The notes under the pieces are model-generated. The model saw nothing but the letters and a program-made list of their open reading frames with translations, ran no database searches and was not told the origin of the DNA. A program made the translations under genes and the position numbers. A DNA stretch of 64,000 bases from Thermoanaerobacter sp. A7A (GTDB lineage Bacteria > Bacillota > Thermoanaerobacteria > Thermoanaerobacterales > Thermoanaerobacteraceae): assembly GCF_000445185.1 (NCBI RefSeq), contig NZ_AVAF01000153.1, forward strand, positions 1 through 64,000, in the 5' to 3' direction. Positions 31,462 through 41,287 of this stretch are shown here, piece after piece (the stretch's first letter is position 1; each line of letters starts with the position of its first letter).

Positions 31462-32578
31462 CTTTTTATCACAAGAAGAAATAAATGCACTACTAAAAGG
31501 CTTAACCGAAGAATCTAAAGAAAATCAGTCCCAAAATGGAAAAGATTTAACAGAAGAAGAACAGGATATACTAGGGGAAATTGGGAATATAAGTTTTGGC
31601 ACATCAGCCACTACTTTATATACGTTATTGAGAAACAAAGTTACTATTACTACTCCAAAAGTTTCAGTATTATCTTGGGAAGAGTTAAAAAAAGAATTTA
31701 ATATTCCTTACATTGGAGTTGAAGTAGAGTATACGGAAGGACTAAAAGGTCATAACCTTCTTATTTTAAAAAAAGAAGATGTACTTAAAATGACAGATTT
31801 GATGATGGGGGGAGAAGGAAAAGTAGAAGATGGAGAAATTACTGAACTGCATTTAAGTGCAATAGGAGAAGCCATGAACCAAATGATAGGTTCTGCTGCT
31901 ACTTCTCTTTCTACCCTTCTCAATAAAACTATAAATATTTCACCACCTAAAGCTTTTGTTGTTGATTTTACTGCTTCTTTACCAACAGATATTTCATTCC
32001 TAGAAGGCGATGTAGTAAAAATTGCCTTTAAAATGGAGGTAGGAGAAATAATTGATAGCGAAATCATGCAGCTTTTGCCTCTTGATTTTGCTAAAGAACT
32101 AGTGCGAAGCGTTTTGTCGAAAAATGAAGAAAAATCACCAGCGGTGACTTCCCAAGAAGAGAGTTCCAGTGCTATAATAGAAAGGGATGAAAAAAATGTC
32201 GAGACAGGTAACAATATCTCAACAGATGAGAAAGCTACCAAAAAGAAACAAAAAATTAACGCAAGTCCTGTAGTTTTTCAAAGTTTTGATGAAGAACCTT
32301 CATCTAAAAGCAAGGAAGAGAAGGAAAATTTAGAGCTGATCCTAGATGTGCCTCTTACGATTACTGTTGAACTAGGCAAGACTAAAAAACTTATAAAAGA
32401 TATTTTAGAATTAGGTGAGGGTTCTATTATTGAATTGGACAAATTGGCAGGTGAGCCAGTAGATATTTTAGCAAATGGAAAGTACATAGCTAAAGGGGAA
32501 GTAGTGGTAATTGATGAGAATTTTGGGGTTAGAATTATAGATATTGTACACCAAAGCAAAAGAATTAGCAATATATAA
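31445..32578 (+). CDS. fliY: Flagellar motor switch phosphatase FliY (CheC-like + FliN C-terminal domain)
   Basis: FLSQEEINALLKGL; two phosphatase motifs DILGEIGN and SAIGEAMN; C-terminal SpoA/FliN domain LDVPLTITVELGKTKKLIKDILELGEGSIIELDKLAGEPVDIL. Confidence 0.95.
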   Translation: MKKVNDFLSQEEINALLKGLTEESKENQSQNGKDLTEEEQDILGEIGNISFGTSATTLYTLLRNKVTITTPKVSVLSWEELKKEFNIPYIGVEVEYTEGLKGHNLLILKKEDVLKMTDLMMGGEGKVEDGEITELHLSAIGEAMNQMIGSAATSLSTLLNKTINISPPKAFVVDFTASLPTDISFLEGDVVKIAFKMEVGEIIDSEIMQLLPLDFAKELVRSVLSKNEEKSPAVTSQEESSSAIIERDEKNVETGNNISTDEKATKKKQKINASPVVFQSFDEEPSSKSKEEKENLELILDVPLTITVELGKTKKLIKDILELGEGSIIELDKLAGEPVDILANGKYIAKGEVVVIDENFGVRIIDIVHQSKRISNI

Positions 32579-32600
32579 TAAAGATGAGGAGGAATCATTT

Positions 32601-32960
32601 GTGAGCAAAATAATGATAGTTGATGACGCTGCTTTTATGAGGATGATGATTAAAGATATTATTTCAAAAAATAATTTGGGGAGTGTGATAGAAGCTGAGA
32701 ATGGTGCTGTAGCAGTAGAAAAATATTTCCAAGAAAATCCAGATTTGGTCATTATGGATATTACTATGCCTGAAATGGATGGAATACAAGCAGTGAAAGC
32801 AATCCGTGCAAAGGATCCCAATGCAAAAATAATAATGTGCTCTGCTATGGGACAGCAGGCTATGGTTATCGAGGCGATTCAAGCAGGAGCAAAAGACTTC
32901 ATCGTAAAGCCTTTCCAACCTGATAGGGTGGTAGAAGCGATTAAAAAATTGTTGAAGTGA
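32601..32960 (+). CDS. cheY: Chemotaxis response regulator CheY
   Basis: MIVDDAAFMRMMIKDI, LVIMDITMPEMDGIQAVKAI, IMCSAMGQQAMV, GAKDFIVKPFQPDRV. GTG 32601 follows GAGGAGG. Confidence 0.96.
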   Translation: MSKIMIVDDAAFMRMMIKDIISKNNLGSVIEAENGAVAVEKYFQENPDLVIMDITMPEMDGIQAVKAIRAKDPNAKIIMCSAMGQQAMVIEAIQAGAKDFIVKPFQPDRVVEAIKKLLK

Positions 32961-32970
32961 GGCGCTTAAA

Positions 32971-33348
32971 GTGTCTAATGGCACAGAATATGTTTTTCAA
33001 TTGATATGGTATTTAATTGTCTTTCTTTTAGTAATTGGAGTGGCTTTTTACATAACTCGATTTATAGGACAAAGTACTTTAAGATATACTCGTTCTACTA
33101 ATTTACAGGTTATAGATTACGTAATGTTGGGTAGAGATAAAGGCTTATACATACTGAAGGTAGGAAATAAATTTTTCCTTATAGGCGTGAGCAACACCAA
33201 TATAACTTATCTTACAGAGATAAACAAAGAAGACTTAAAATTTGTAACCAATGATAAAAATTTTGTGACAAATTTGAATACTTCAATAGAACGATTAAAA
33301 CAGCTAAAAAACAGATATTTGTCTAAAAAAGATGGTGAGCAAAAATGA
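32971..33348 (+). CDS. fliO: Flagellar biosynthetic protein FliO/FliZ
   Basis: Single [43 protein letters not shown]; before fliP. Confidence 0.88.
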   Translation: MSNGTEYVFQLIWYLIVFLLVIGVAFYITRFIGQSTLRYTRSTNLQVIDYVMLGRDKGLYILKVGNKFFLIGVSNTNITYLTEINKEDLKFVTNDKNFVTNLNTSIERLKQLKNRYLSKKDGEQK

Positions 33349-34010
33349 ATTTAGGAGATTTGGTTTCATCAGTGACAGCTCCTTCAAATATGGCTACAAG
33401 CCTGCAAATAGTTCTTCTGCTAACAGTTTTGACATTAGCTCCATCTATTTTAATAATGATGACTTCTTTTACTCGGATAGTGATTGTATTATCTTTTTTA
33501 AGAAATGCACTAGGACTACAGCAAATGCCTCCTAATCAAGTACTAATTGGTTTGGCATTGTTTCTCACTTTATTCATAATGGCACCTGTGGGGCAAGATA
33601 TCAACAATAATGCTATTAAACCTTATGCAGAAGGAAAAATAACTCAACAGGAAGCGTATCAAAATGCTATCAAACCATTGAAAAATTTTATGCTGAAGCA
33701 AACAAGGCAAAATGATTTAAATCTTTTTGTAAGTTTAGCTAAAATTAAAGTAAATAATCCAGAAGACCTTCCTATGAAAGTGGTCATTCCTTCTTTTATC
33801 ATCAGTGAATTAAAGACTGCTTTTGAAATTGGCTTTATAATATATATTCCCTTTTTGATAATTGATATAGTAGTTGCCAGTGTTTTAATGTCAATGGGTA
33901 TGTTTATGTTGCCACCTGTTTTGATATCTCTTCCTTTTAAAATTTTACTTTTTATTTTGGTAGATGGATGGAACTTGGTTGTCAAATCTTTGATTTTAGG
34001 TTTTAGATAG
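33345..34010 (+). CDS. fliP: Flagellar export protein FliP
   Basis: [49 protein letters not shown]. Confidence 0.98.
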   Translation: MNLGDLVSSVTAPSNMATSLQIVLLLTVLTLAPSILIMMTSFTRIVIVLSFLRNALGLQQMPPNQVLIGLALFLTLFIMAPVGQDINNNAIKPYAEGKITQQEAYQNAIKPLKNFMLKQTRQNDLNLFVSLAKIKVNNPEDLPMKVVIPSFIISELKTAFEIGFIIYIPFLIIDIVVASVLMSMGMFMLPPVLISLPFKILLFILVDGWNLVVKSLILGFR

Positions 34011-34023
34011 GAGGCAAAACAAG

Positions 34024-34293
34024 TTGAATACGGGAGTGGTTATAGATATAGGAAGAGAAGCTTTAACTGTTGCCTTAACAATCGCTACTCCATTATTAGC
34101 AATAGCATTAGGGGTAGGACTTTTAATTAGCATTTTTCAAGCCACTACACAAATTCAGGAACAAACCTTATCTTTTGTTCCTAAAATTGTCGCTATACTT
34201 ATAAGTCTAATTCTATTTGGGCCATGGATGCTTACTACGTTGGTCAACTACACTCAAAGATTGTTTTTAAATATTAATAATTTTATAAAGTGA
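34024..34293 (+). CDS. fliQ: Flagellar export protein FliQ
   Basis: 89 aa, two TM; VGLLISIFQATTQIQEQTLSFVPKI. Confidence 0.97.
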   Translation: MNTGVVIDIGREALTVALTIATPLLAIALGVGLLISIFQATTQIQEQTLSFVPKIVAILISLILFGPWMLTTLVNYTQRLFLNINNFIK

Positions 34294-34299
34294 TGTAAA

Positions 34300-35082
34300 A
34301 TGGATATAATTCAGTATTTACTTCAAAATGTTCAAATTTTTATATTACTTTTCGTCAGAATGCTGGGTATTTTTATACTTACGCCTTTTTTTGGTACAAA
34401 AAATGTTCCTACTATTTTTAAAATAGGTTTAGGTTTTTTTGCGGCAGTAATTGTTTTTGATACCATGGAACCGGTAGATTTGCAAACAAATAATGTTTTT
34501 GATTACTTTATCGTTGTCATCTCTGAGTTCATTGTAGGACTTGTGATAGGGCTGGCATCTATGATATCCTTTAGCGCTATACATTTAGCCGGTCAGCTGA
34601 TTGATTATCAGTTGGGGTTTGGACTGGTAAACATTTTAGATATTCACAGCGAAACCCAGGTTCCTTTGATGGGAAATTTCATATATATTTTGACAATCCT
34701 TATCTTCATGCTTTTGAATGGTCATTATATATTATTTACAATGTTGGCTAAAAGTGTTGATATAATTCCTGTTGGGAAAGTTGTCTTTAATTTACCTGGT
34801 ATGTCTCAAGTCTTAACAAAAATGGTTTCTGATATGTTTATATTAGGTTTTAAAATAAGTGCTCCTATAATTTTAACAACTCTTTTGACAGATTTAGTTT
34901 TGGGAATAATCTCCCGTACTATACCTCAGCTTAACGTCTTTATGATAGGAATGCCAGCTAAGATTTTTGTTGGAATCTTTACTTTGCTTATTATGTTGCC
35001 AATGTATTTGGCAATTATAGATTTTATGTTTAATGGAATGAATGCTGACATTTTTAGATTAATGAAATTTATGACAAGGTGA
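34300..35082 (+). CDS. fliR: Flagellar export protein FliR
   Basis: FVRMLGIFILTPFFGTKNVPTIFKIGLGFF..., GQLIDYQLGFGLVNILD. Confidence 0.96.
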   Translation: MDIIQYLLQNVQIFILLFVRMLGIFILTPFFGTKNVPTIFKIGLGFFAAVIVFDTMEPVDLQTNNVFDYFIVVISEFIVGLVIGLASMISFSAIHLAGQLIDYQLGFGLVNILDIHSETQVPLMGNFIYILTILIFMLLNGHYILFTMLAKSVDIIPVGKVVFNLPGMSQVLTKMVSDMFILGFKISAPIILTTLLTDLVLGIISRTIPQLNVFMIGMPAKIFVGIFTLLIMLPMYLAIIDFMFNGMNADIFRLMKFMTR

Positions 35083-36170
35083 TAGTTTTGAGTAAAATAA
35101 ATTTACAATTGTTTGCTGAAGAAAAAACTGAACCAGCTACTCCTAAAAGGCGACAAGATGCAAGAAAAAAAGGGCAGGTCTTCCAAAGCAGAGAAATAAC
35201 TTCTGCTTTAGTAATTGTAGCAGGTTTTTTGGCAGTAAATATACTCGCAATACCTTTTTTAGGAAAAATGATGGCTTTAACAAAGTATTTGCTTTATACC
35301 TATTCTGGAGTTAATGACGATGTTTTTAATATAGTAGGTATACAAAATCTGTTTATATACCTCTTGCAACAAGCAATATCAATAACTATGCCTATAATTT
35401 TATTGATTTTTATTGTTTCTCTTGCATCAACTTATCTCCAAGTAGGCTTTGTATTTACAATTGAGCCCCTTGCCTTTAAGTTGGAAAGATTAAATCCTGT
35501 GGAGGGCTTCAAGAGAATTTTTTCAAAAAGAGCATTGGTAGAATTAGCTAAATCTATTGCTAAAGTGGTAGTTATTTTCTATATAATGTACTCTTTTTTA
35601 GCTTCTCAATATAAAGGTATACCAATGCTTCTTGATATGTCAGTTCAAGATATATTAAAATACGCTTTAAACATACTTTTGGGAATTACTACCAGAATAG
35701 GAATTGTACTTATTTTTCTTGGAGTATTAGATTACTTCTTCCAGTGGAGAGAGTATGAAACAAGCCTTAAAATGAGTAAAGAGGATATAAAGGAAGAGTT
35801 TAAAGAGACGGAAGGAAACCCTCAGATAAAAGCAGAGATAAGAAGAAAACAGCGACAAGTTTCTATGAGAAGAATGATGCAAGACTTAAAAAAAGCGGAT
35901 GTCGTAATAACAAACCCAACTCATCTTGCTGTTGCTCTTATGTACGATAGTAATGTAAATGACGCACCTGTAGTGATAGCTAAAGGGCAAGACATTATTG
36001 CCCTCAGAATAAAAGAAGAAGCTAAGAAGTTAAATATTCCTATAGTTGAGAATAAGCCATTAGCTCAGGCACTGTATAGGTCTACTGAAATAGGAGATAT
36101 GATTCCACCAGAGCTTTATCAAGCTGTAGCTGAAGTTTTGGCTTATGTGTACAGCTTGAAGGGAGAATAG
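35079..36170 (+). CDS. flhB: Flagellar export protein FlhB
   Basis: [26 protein letters not shown]; autocleavage motif [15 protein letters not shown] (NPTH). Confidence 0.98.
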   Translation: MIVLSKINLQLFAEEKTEPATPKRRQDARKKGQVFQSREITSALVIVAGFLAVNILAIPFLGKMMALTKYLLYTYSGVNDDVFNIVGIQNLFIYLLQQAISITMPIILLIFIVSLASTYLQVGFVFTIEPLAFKLERLNPVEGFKRIFSKRALVELAKSIAKVVVIFYIMYSFLASQYKGIPMLLDMSVQDILKYALNILLGITTRIGIVLIFLGVLDYFFQWREYETSLKMSKEDIKEEFKETEGNPQIKAEIRRKQRQVSMRRMMQDLKKADVVITNPTHLAVALMYDSNVNDAPVVIAKGQDIIALRIKEEAKKLNIPIVENKPLAQALYRSTEIGDMIPPELYQAVAEVLAYVYSLKGE

Positions 36171-36180
36171 GAGGGATAAT

Positions 36181-38203
36181 TTGAAATCCTCTGAGCTTAC
36201 TGTAGCTCTTTTTGTAGTAGGAATAGTCTTGCTCATAATAATTCCTGTATCACCCGTTATCATGGACTTTTTATTAATATTTAACATAACTTTGTCTATA
36301 ATAATACTTTTGACTACTATGTATGTAAAAGATGCTTTAGATTTTTCTATATTTCCTTCTATATTATTAATAACTACTCTTTTGAGACTGGCTCTTAACA
36401 TTTCGAGTACGAGGCTTATTTTAAGCAATGCCTATGCAGGTGGCGTAATACAGGCTTTTGGAAGTTTTGTAATAGGTGGAAATCCAGTTGTCGGATTCAT
36501 TATTTTCTTGATAATTGCAATTGTACAATTTATCGTCATAACCAGAGGAGCAGAGAGAGTATCTGAAGTGTCAGCAAGATTTACTTTGGATGCAATGCCA
36601 GGAAAGCAAATGGCAATAGATGCTGATTTAAACGCAGGCCTTATAACAGAAAAAGAAGCTAGAGAGAGAAGAATGGAAATACAGCAAGAGGCAAAATTTT
36701 ATGGAGCAATGGATGGTGCTAGTAAATTTGTCAAAGGCGATGCAATTGTTTCTATAATTGTTATAATTATAAATATTGTTGCAGGTCTCATTATTGGAAT
36801 GGTAATGAAGGGGATGGATATAAATAGGGCTTTAAATACTTATACTGTTTTAACAGTAGGCGAGGGTTTAGTAAATCAAATACCAGCACTTTTGATATCA
36901 ACTGGCTACTGGAATGATTGTTACTCGTTCAGCTTCTGAGTCAAATTTAGGAGGGGATGTAATAAAGCAGCTCTTCAATCAGCCTAGAATTTTAAAAATA
37001 GCAGCTGGATTGCTCTTTGCACTGGTATTAGTACCTCTTTTACCTAAACTTCCACTTATCTTAATGGGTTCATTGTTTGCATATCTTGGATTTGCAGGGA
37101 CTCAAAAAGTAACAGTAAAAGAAGAAGAACAAGAAGAAAACATAAAAGAGTTAGAGAATATAAGAGATCCTAAGAAAGTATATGAATTATTGCAAATTGA
37201 CCCTATTGAACTGGAATTTGGCTATGAATTGATTCCTCTTGCAAGTGGAGAATTATTAGATAGGATTGTCATGATAAGAAGACAAATTGCTCTTGATTTG
37301 GGTATTGTGGTCCCAATGATTCGTTTAAGAGATAATATTCAATTAAAGCCTAATGAATATGTTATAAAAATTAGAGGGAATGAAATTGCCAGAGGCAAGG
37401 TATATATTGATAGGTATATGGCTATGACAGCAGGAGAAATAGATGAAGATATTTCTGGAATTCGAGAAAGAGAACCAGCTTTTGGATTACCTGCAATTTG
37501 GATAGATGAAAACGAAAAGTCAAAAGCAGAAGCAAGGGGATATACAGTAGTAGATGTTCCTTCTGTTATTGCTACACACCTCACTCATATTATAAAACAG
37601 CATGCCCATGAACTTTTAGGAAGGCAAGAAGTACAGAGTTTAATTGACAATATAAAAGCGACGAATCCTGCATTAATAGAAGAATTAGTACCTAAGATTT
37701 TAACAATAGGTGAAATAGAGAAAGTACTTTCTAACCTTTTAAGAGAGGGGTTATCTATCAGAGATTTAGTTACAATATTGGAGACTTTAGCAGATTATGC
37801 TCCTATTATCCGAGATACAGATGTTTTAACAGAGTATGTAAGACAGGCTTTAGCTCGTGCTATTTCCAGTAAATATGCTGCAGGTGGTAAGATTGAAGTT
37901 ATAACGTTAGATCCAAGTGTTGAACAGTTAATATCCTCCAGTATAACTCAGACAGAACATGGTTCTTATTTAGCATTGGAGCCTTCTTTGGCGCAAAGGG
38001 TTTTAAAAAGTATCCATGAATTAGTAAAAAAGGTAACTTTAAAAGGTGGACAACCTGTAATTCTGACAGCGCCTGTAACTCGATTTTATCTCAGGAAGTT
38101 AGTAGAACAAATTTCTCCCGATATTGTTGTTTTGTCATATAATGAGCTTTTACCAAATATTGAAGTTACATCGGTGGGGACGGTGAGATTAAATGAAAGT
38201 TAA
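36181..38203 (+). pseudogene. flhA: FlhA flagellar export protein, split by a one-base frameshift near 36904-36905
   Basis: N-part 36181-36939 and C-part 36914-38203 in different frames. Removing one G of GG at 36904-36905 restores ...[29 protein letters not shown]... Could be a true mutation or an assembly error. Confidence 0.92.
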
Positions 38204-39218
38204 AAAATATATCGCTAATGACTATCAAGAAGCTTTACGAATGATAAAAGCGGAAATGGGAAGTAACGCTGTAATACTTCATCAGAACAGAATTAAAGAA
38301 AGAGGGATCATAGGACTTTTTAAGAAGAGTAAAGTGGAAGTAATAGCAGCAGTAGAAGATTACCCACCGGTAATCCCTAAGGAAAATATTACAAAAAATG
38401 ATATAAACGAACTTAAAAATCTAATTAAAACTATAACTATCAATAAAAATGGAACGGTTACAGAAGCTAGGGATAAAAATTTAATTTCTAAATTAATAGA
38501 TTATGGAATAGAAAAGGAAGTGTCTCAGTTATTGGGGGAAGGAATTGATGAACTTGATAATAAAGGAATAAAAATTTTAAAGGAACGAATAGATGCTTTT
38601 ATGGGACCTCCTCAAAAATTGAATTCTGAAAAAAGCAAAAAAATTTTGTTCATTGGACCTACTGGAGTGGGGAAAACTACAACCATTGCAAAAATTGCTT
38701 CTAATTTGATATTGAATGAAGGTAAAAAAATAATGCTCGTTACAGCAGACATTTTCAGAATAGCGGCGGTAGACCAGTTGAAAACCTATGGAGAAATTTT
38801 AGGAGTGCCAGTAAGAGTAGTAAATAATATTTTTGAACTTCATAAACTTCAGCCAGAGTTTGAAAAGTACGATGTAGTTTTAATAGATACAGCTGGAAGA
38901 AGCCATAAAGATGAAAAGCGAATAAGTGAATTAAAAACTTTTATCAAATATGCAAACTGTGATGAAACTTTTTTATGCTTGAGTGCTACAACTAAATCGG
39001 AAGATTTAAAAGAAGTAATAGAAAGATATGAATTTGCAGGAAATTATAAGTTAATTTTTACTAAATTAGATGAAACTGATAATTATAGTTCTATTTTAAA
39101 CGCTGTTTACTATTCAGGGCGACCAATTTCTTATTTTACAAATGGACAAATTGTTCCTGATGATATAACTTTAGCAGAAAGCGAAATTATCGTCTTAAGC
39201 ATAGTAAAGGGGAATTAG
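38193..39218 (+). CDS. flhF: Flagellar SRP-like GTPase FlhF
   Basis: [70 protein letters not shown]. Confidence 0.97.
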   Translation: MKVKKYIANDYQEALRMIKAEMGSNAVILHQNRIKERGIIGLFKKSKVEVIAAVEDYPPVIPKENITKNDINELKNLIKTITINKNGTVTEARDKNLISKLIDYGIEKEVSQLLGEGIDELDNKGIKILKERIDAFMGPPQKLNSEKSKKILFIGPTGVGKTTTIAKIASNLILNEGKKIMLVTADIFRIAAVDQLKTYGEILGVPVRVVNNIFELHKLQPEFEKYDVVLIDTAGRSHKDEKRISELKTFIKYANCDETFLCLSATTKSEDLKEVIERYEFAGNYKLIFTKLDETDNYSSILNAVYYSGRPISYFTNGQIVPDDITLAESEIIVLSIVKGN

Positions 39219-39221
39219 TGT

Positions 39222-40076
39222 ATGATGGACCAGGCTGAAAGTTTAAGAAAATTGGTTTCCCAAAAGAAGAAGATAAAAAAAAGCAGGGTTATTACAATTA
39301 CAGGTGGAAAAGGCGGAATTGGTAAAACATGTATCTCAGTAAATCTTTCTTTGGGACTTAAAAAATTGGGCTATAATGTTACGATTATTGATGCAGATTT
39401 GGGATTTTCAAATGTTGAAATTGAATTAGGAGTTACTTCTAAGTATACTTTATTAGATGTTTTGTACAACAACAAAATGATAACAGAAGTTATAAATGAA
39501 GGGCCTTTAGGTGTAAAATACATATCTTCTGGTGGAGACTTCAACCTTATTAAAGAAGGAGTAGATTTAAGTCTTTTTCTAAACAACATTAAAATTTTAG
39601 ACTATTATTCCGATTTTATTATTATAGATACGGGTGCAGGCCTCAATAACGTAGTTAGCAATTTTTTAAAAGCAGCCGATGAAGTTTTACTGATAGTAAC
39701 TCCTGAACCAACGTCTATTATGGATGCTTATACTCTCACTAAGTATTCGCTGGTAGGTGAAAGCAAAAAAATTAATGTAGTGATAAATAGAGTAAAAAAT
39801 TTTGGTGAATACAGAAAAATTTACGATAGGTTTGAAACAGTAGTTAAAAACTATTTAGGTGTATCTTTGATTGATTTAGGGTATTTAGAAAATGACGAAA
39901 AGATGATGGAGTGTATAATTGAGCAAAATCCCATTGTCCTTAAATATGAAAATAGTAAAACCTCAAAAAAGATATTACAAATTGCAGCTCAAATTGCTAA
40001 TCAACCTCCTCCTGTAGAAAATAAGGGGTTGTGGGGTATTTTTTCTAGACTTATCAATAGAGGAGGATTTAAATGA
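39222..40076 (+). CDS. flhG: MinD-like flagellar ATPase FlhG/YlxH
   Basis: DQAESLRKL FlhF-activating N-terminal motif; TGGKGGIGKTCISVNLSLGLKKLGYNVTIIDADLG. Confidence 0.96.
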   Translation: MMDQAESLRKLVSQKKKIKKSRVITITGGKGGIGKTCISVNLSLGLKKLGYNVTIIDADLGFSNVEIELGVTSKYTLLDVLYNNKMITEVINEGPLGVKYISSGGDFNLIKEGVDLSLFLNNIKILDYYSDFIIIDTGAGLNNVVSNFLKAADEVLLIVTPEPTSIMDAYTLTKYSLVGESKKINVVINRVKNFGEYRKIYDRFETVVKNYLGVSLIDLGYLENDEKMMECIIEQNPIVLKYENSKTSKKILQIAAQIANQPPPVENKGLWGIFSRLINRGGFK

Positions 40077-40699
40077 ATGAAATAAATTTACTACCGGGGC
40101 AAAAATTGAGGATAGGTTTGAACAATGGTAAAACCATGTACTCATCTCAAGTACAAGATATTTCTAAAAATGGGACTATATTAATTGATACTCCAGTATA
40201 CAGTGGTCATTTAGTTCCTGTGAGAATAGGTTCAATAGTTCAAGTAATTTATTTTACAAAACAAGGTTTATTTACCTTTTATGCTAAGGTTCTAAATAGA
40301 TTTTCTGGAAAACTTGCTCTTTTAGAGATAATGCCTATAAGCAATGTGGAAAGATTACAAAGGAGACAGTATTTTAGACTAGAGAAGGTGATTCCATTTA
40401 CTTATACCATTAGTGAAGAAGAAGATAAAGTTTATAAAGGCCTTATTCAAGATATAAGTGGTGGAGGATTAAAATGTAAGGTAGATAAAAAATTAGAGGT
40501 AGGGACTATCATAAATTGTGTTTTTACATTAGATCAGGAGATAACAGTAAGCGGAAAAGTAGTGAGATATGATGAATCATTAGAAAAAGGATATGAAGTT
40601 GGTATTTGTTATGTGGACATTGATGAAAAAGTAAGAGAAAAGATTATAAGCTATATCTTTGAAGAACAGAGAAAAAGTAGACAAAAAGGGATTGAATGA
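40073..40699 (+). CDS. PilZ-domain flagellar brake-type protein (YcgR/YpfA family)
   Basis: N-terminal YcgR-N-like domain; PilZ motifs RRQYFR (RxxxR) and DISGGG (DxSxxG). Confidence 0.92.
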   Translation: MNEINLLPGQKLRIGLNNGKTMYSSQVQDISKNGTILIDTPVYSGHLVPVRIGSIVQVIYFTKQGLFTFYAKVLNRFSGKLALLEIMPISNVERLQRRQYFRLEKVIPFTYTISEEEDKVYKGLIQDISGGGLKCKVDKKLEVGTIINCVFTLDQEITVSGKVVRYDESLEKGYEVGICYVDIDEKVREKIISYIFEEQRKSRQKGIE

Positions 40700-40702
40700 T
40701 TT

Positions 40703-41287
40703 ATGAGAAATGATTGTCTTGTTATAATTGGGGCTTCTACTGGGGGGCCTAAAGCACTGCAATATATATTGACAAATTTACCAAAGGACCTTTTTGCTTC
40801 AGTAATTGTAGTACAACATATGCCAGAAAAGTTTACTAAAATGATGGCAGAAAGATTAGACCAAAGTTGTAATCTCAAAGTAAAAGAAGCAGTAGATGGA
40901 GAGGAAATTTTGAAAAATGTAGCTTATATCGCACCTGGCGATAAAAATTTATTATTAATTGAAGAGAATGATAAAGTAAAAATTAAACTTTCTACTGATT
41001 TTGAATCTGTTTATAAACCTTCCATTGATGCTACTTTCATAAGTGCTTCCCAAATAAATGCTTGCATAATAGCTGTTATTTTGACAGGTATGGGAAGTGA
41101 TGGTTCAAAAGGACTCAAATATTTAAAAGAGAAAGGAAGCTTTATTATATGTCAGGATATTGATTCTTCTTTGGCAAAAGGAATGCCTTACAATGCTATA
41201 AAAACAGGATTTGTTGATAAAGTTCTTCCTTTGGATAAAATTCCAGTAGAAATAATTGAGAAGGTGAGGGAATTTTATGGAAAATAA
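40703..41287 (+). CDS. cheB: CheB methylesterase domain protein lacking a receiver domain
   Basis: 194 aa starting directly at the catalytic domain: IIGASTGG (Ser), VVQHMP (His), LTGMGSDG (Asp). Confidence 0.93.
   Translation: MRNDCLVIIGASTGGPKALQYILTNLPKDLFASVIVVQHMPEKFTKMMAERLDQSCNLKVKEAVDGEEILKNVAYIAPGDKNLLLIEENDKVKIKLSTDFESVYKPSIDATFISASQINACIIAVILTGMGSDGSKGLKYLKEKGSFIICQDIDSSLAKGMPYNAIKTGFVDKVLPLDKIPVEIIEKVREFYGK

Noticed and set aside
33332-33535. Plus-strand 67-aa ORF overlapping fliP
   Set aside because: Out-of-frame reading of the fliP start, Ser/Phe/Asn-rich, no independent support.
36890-36940. Programmed ribosomal frameshift in flhA
   Set aside because: No slippery heptamer or shift-prone stop at the junction (act ggc tac tgg), and FlhA is not known to be recoded; a mutation or sequence error is simpler.
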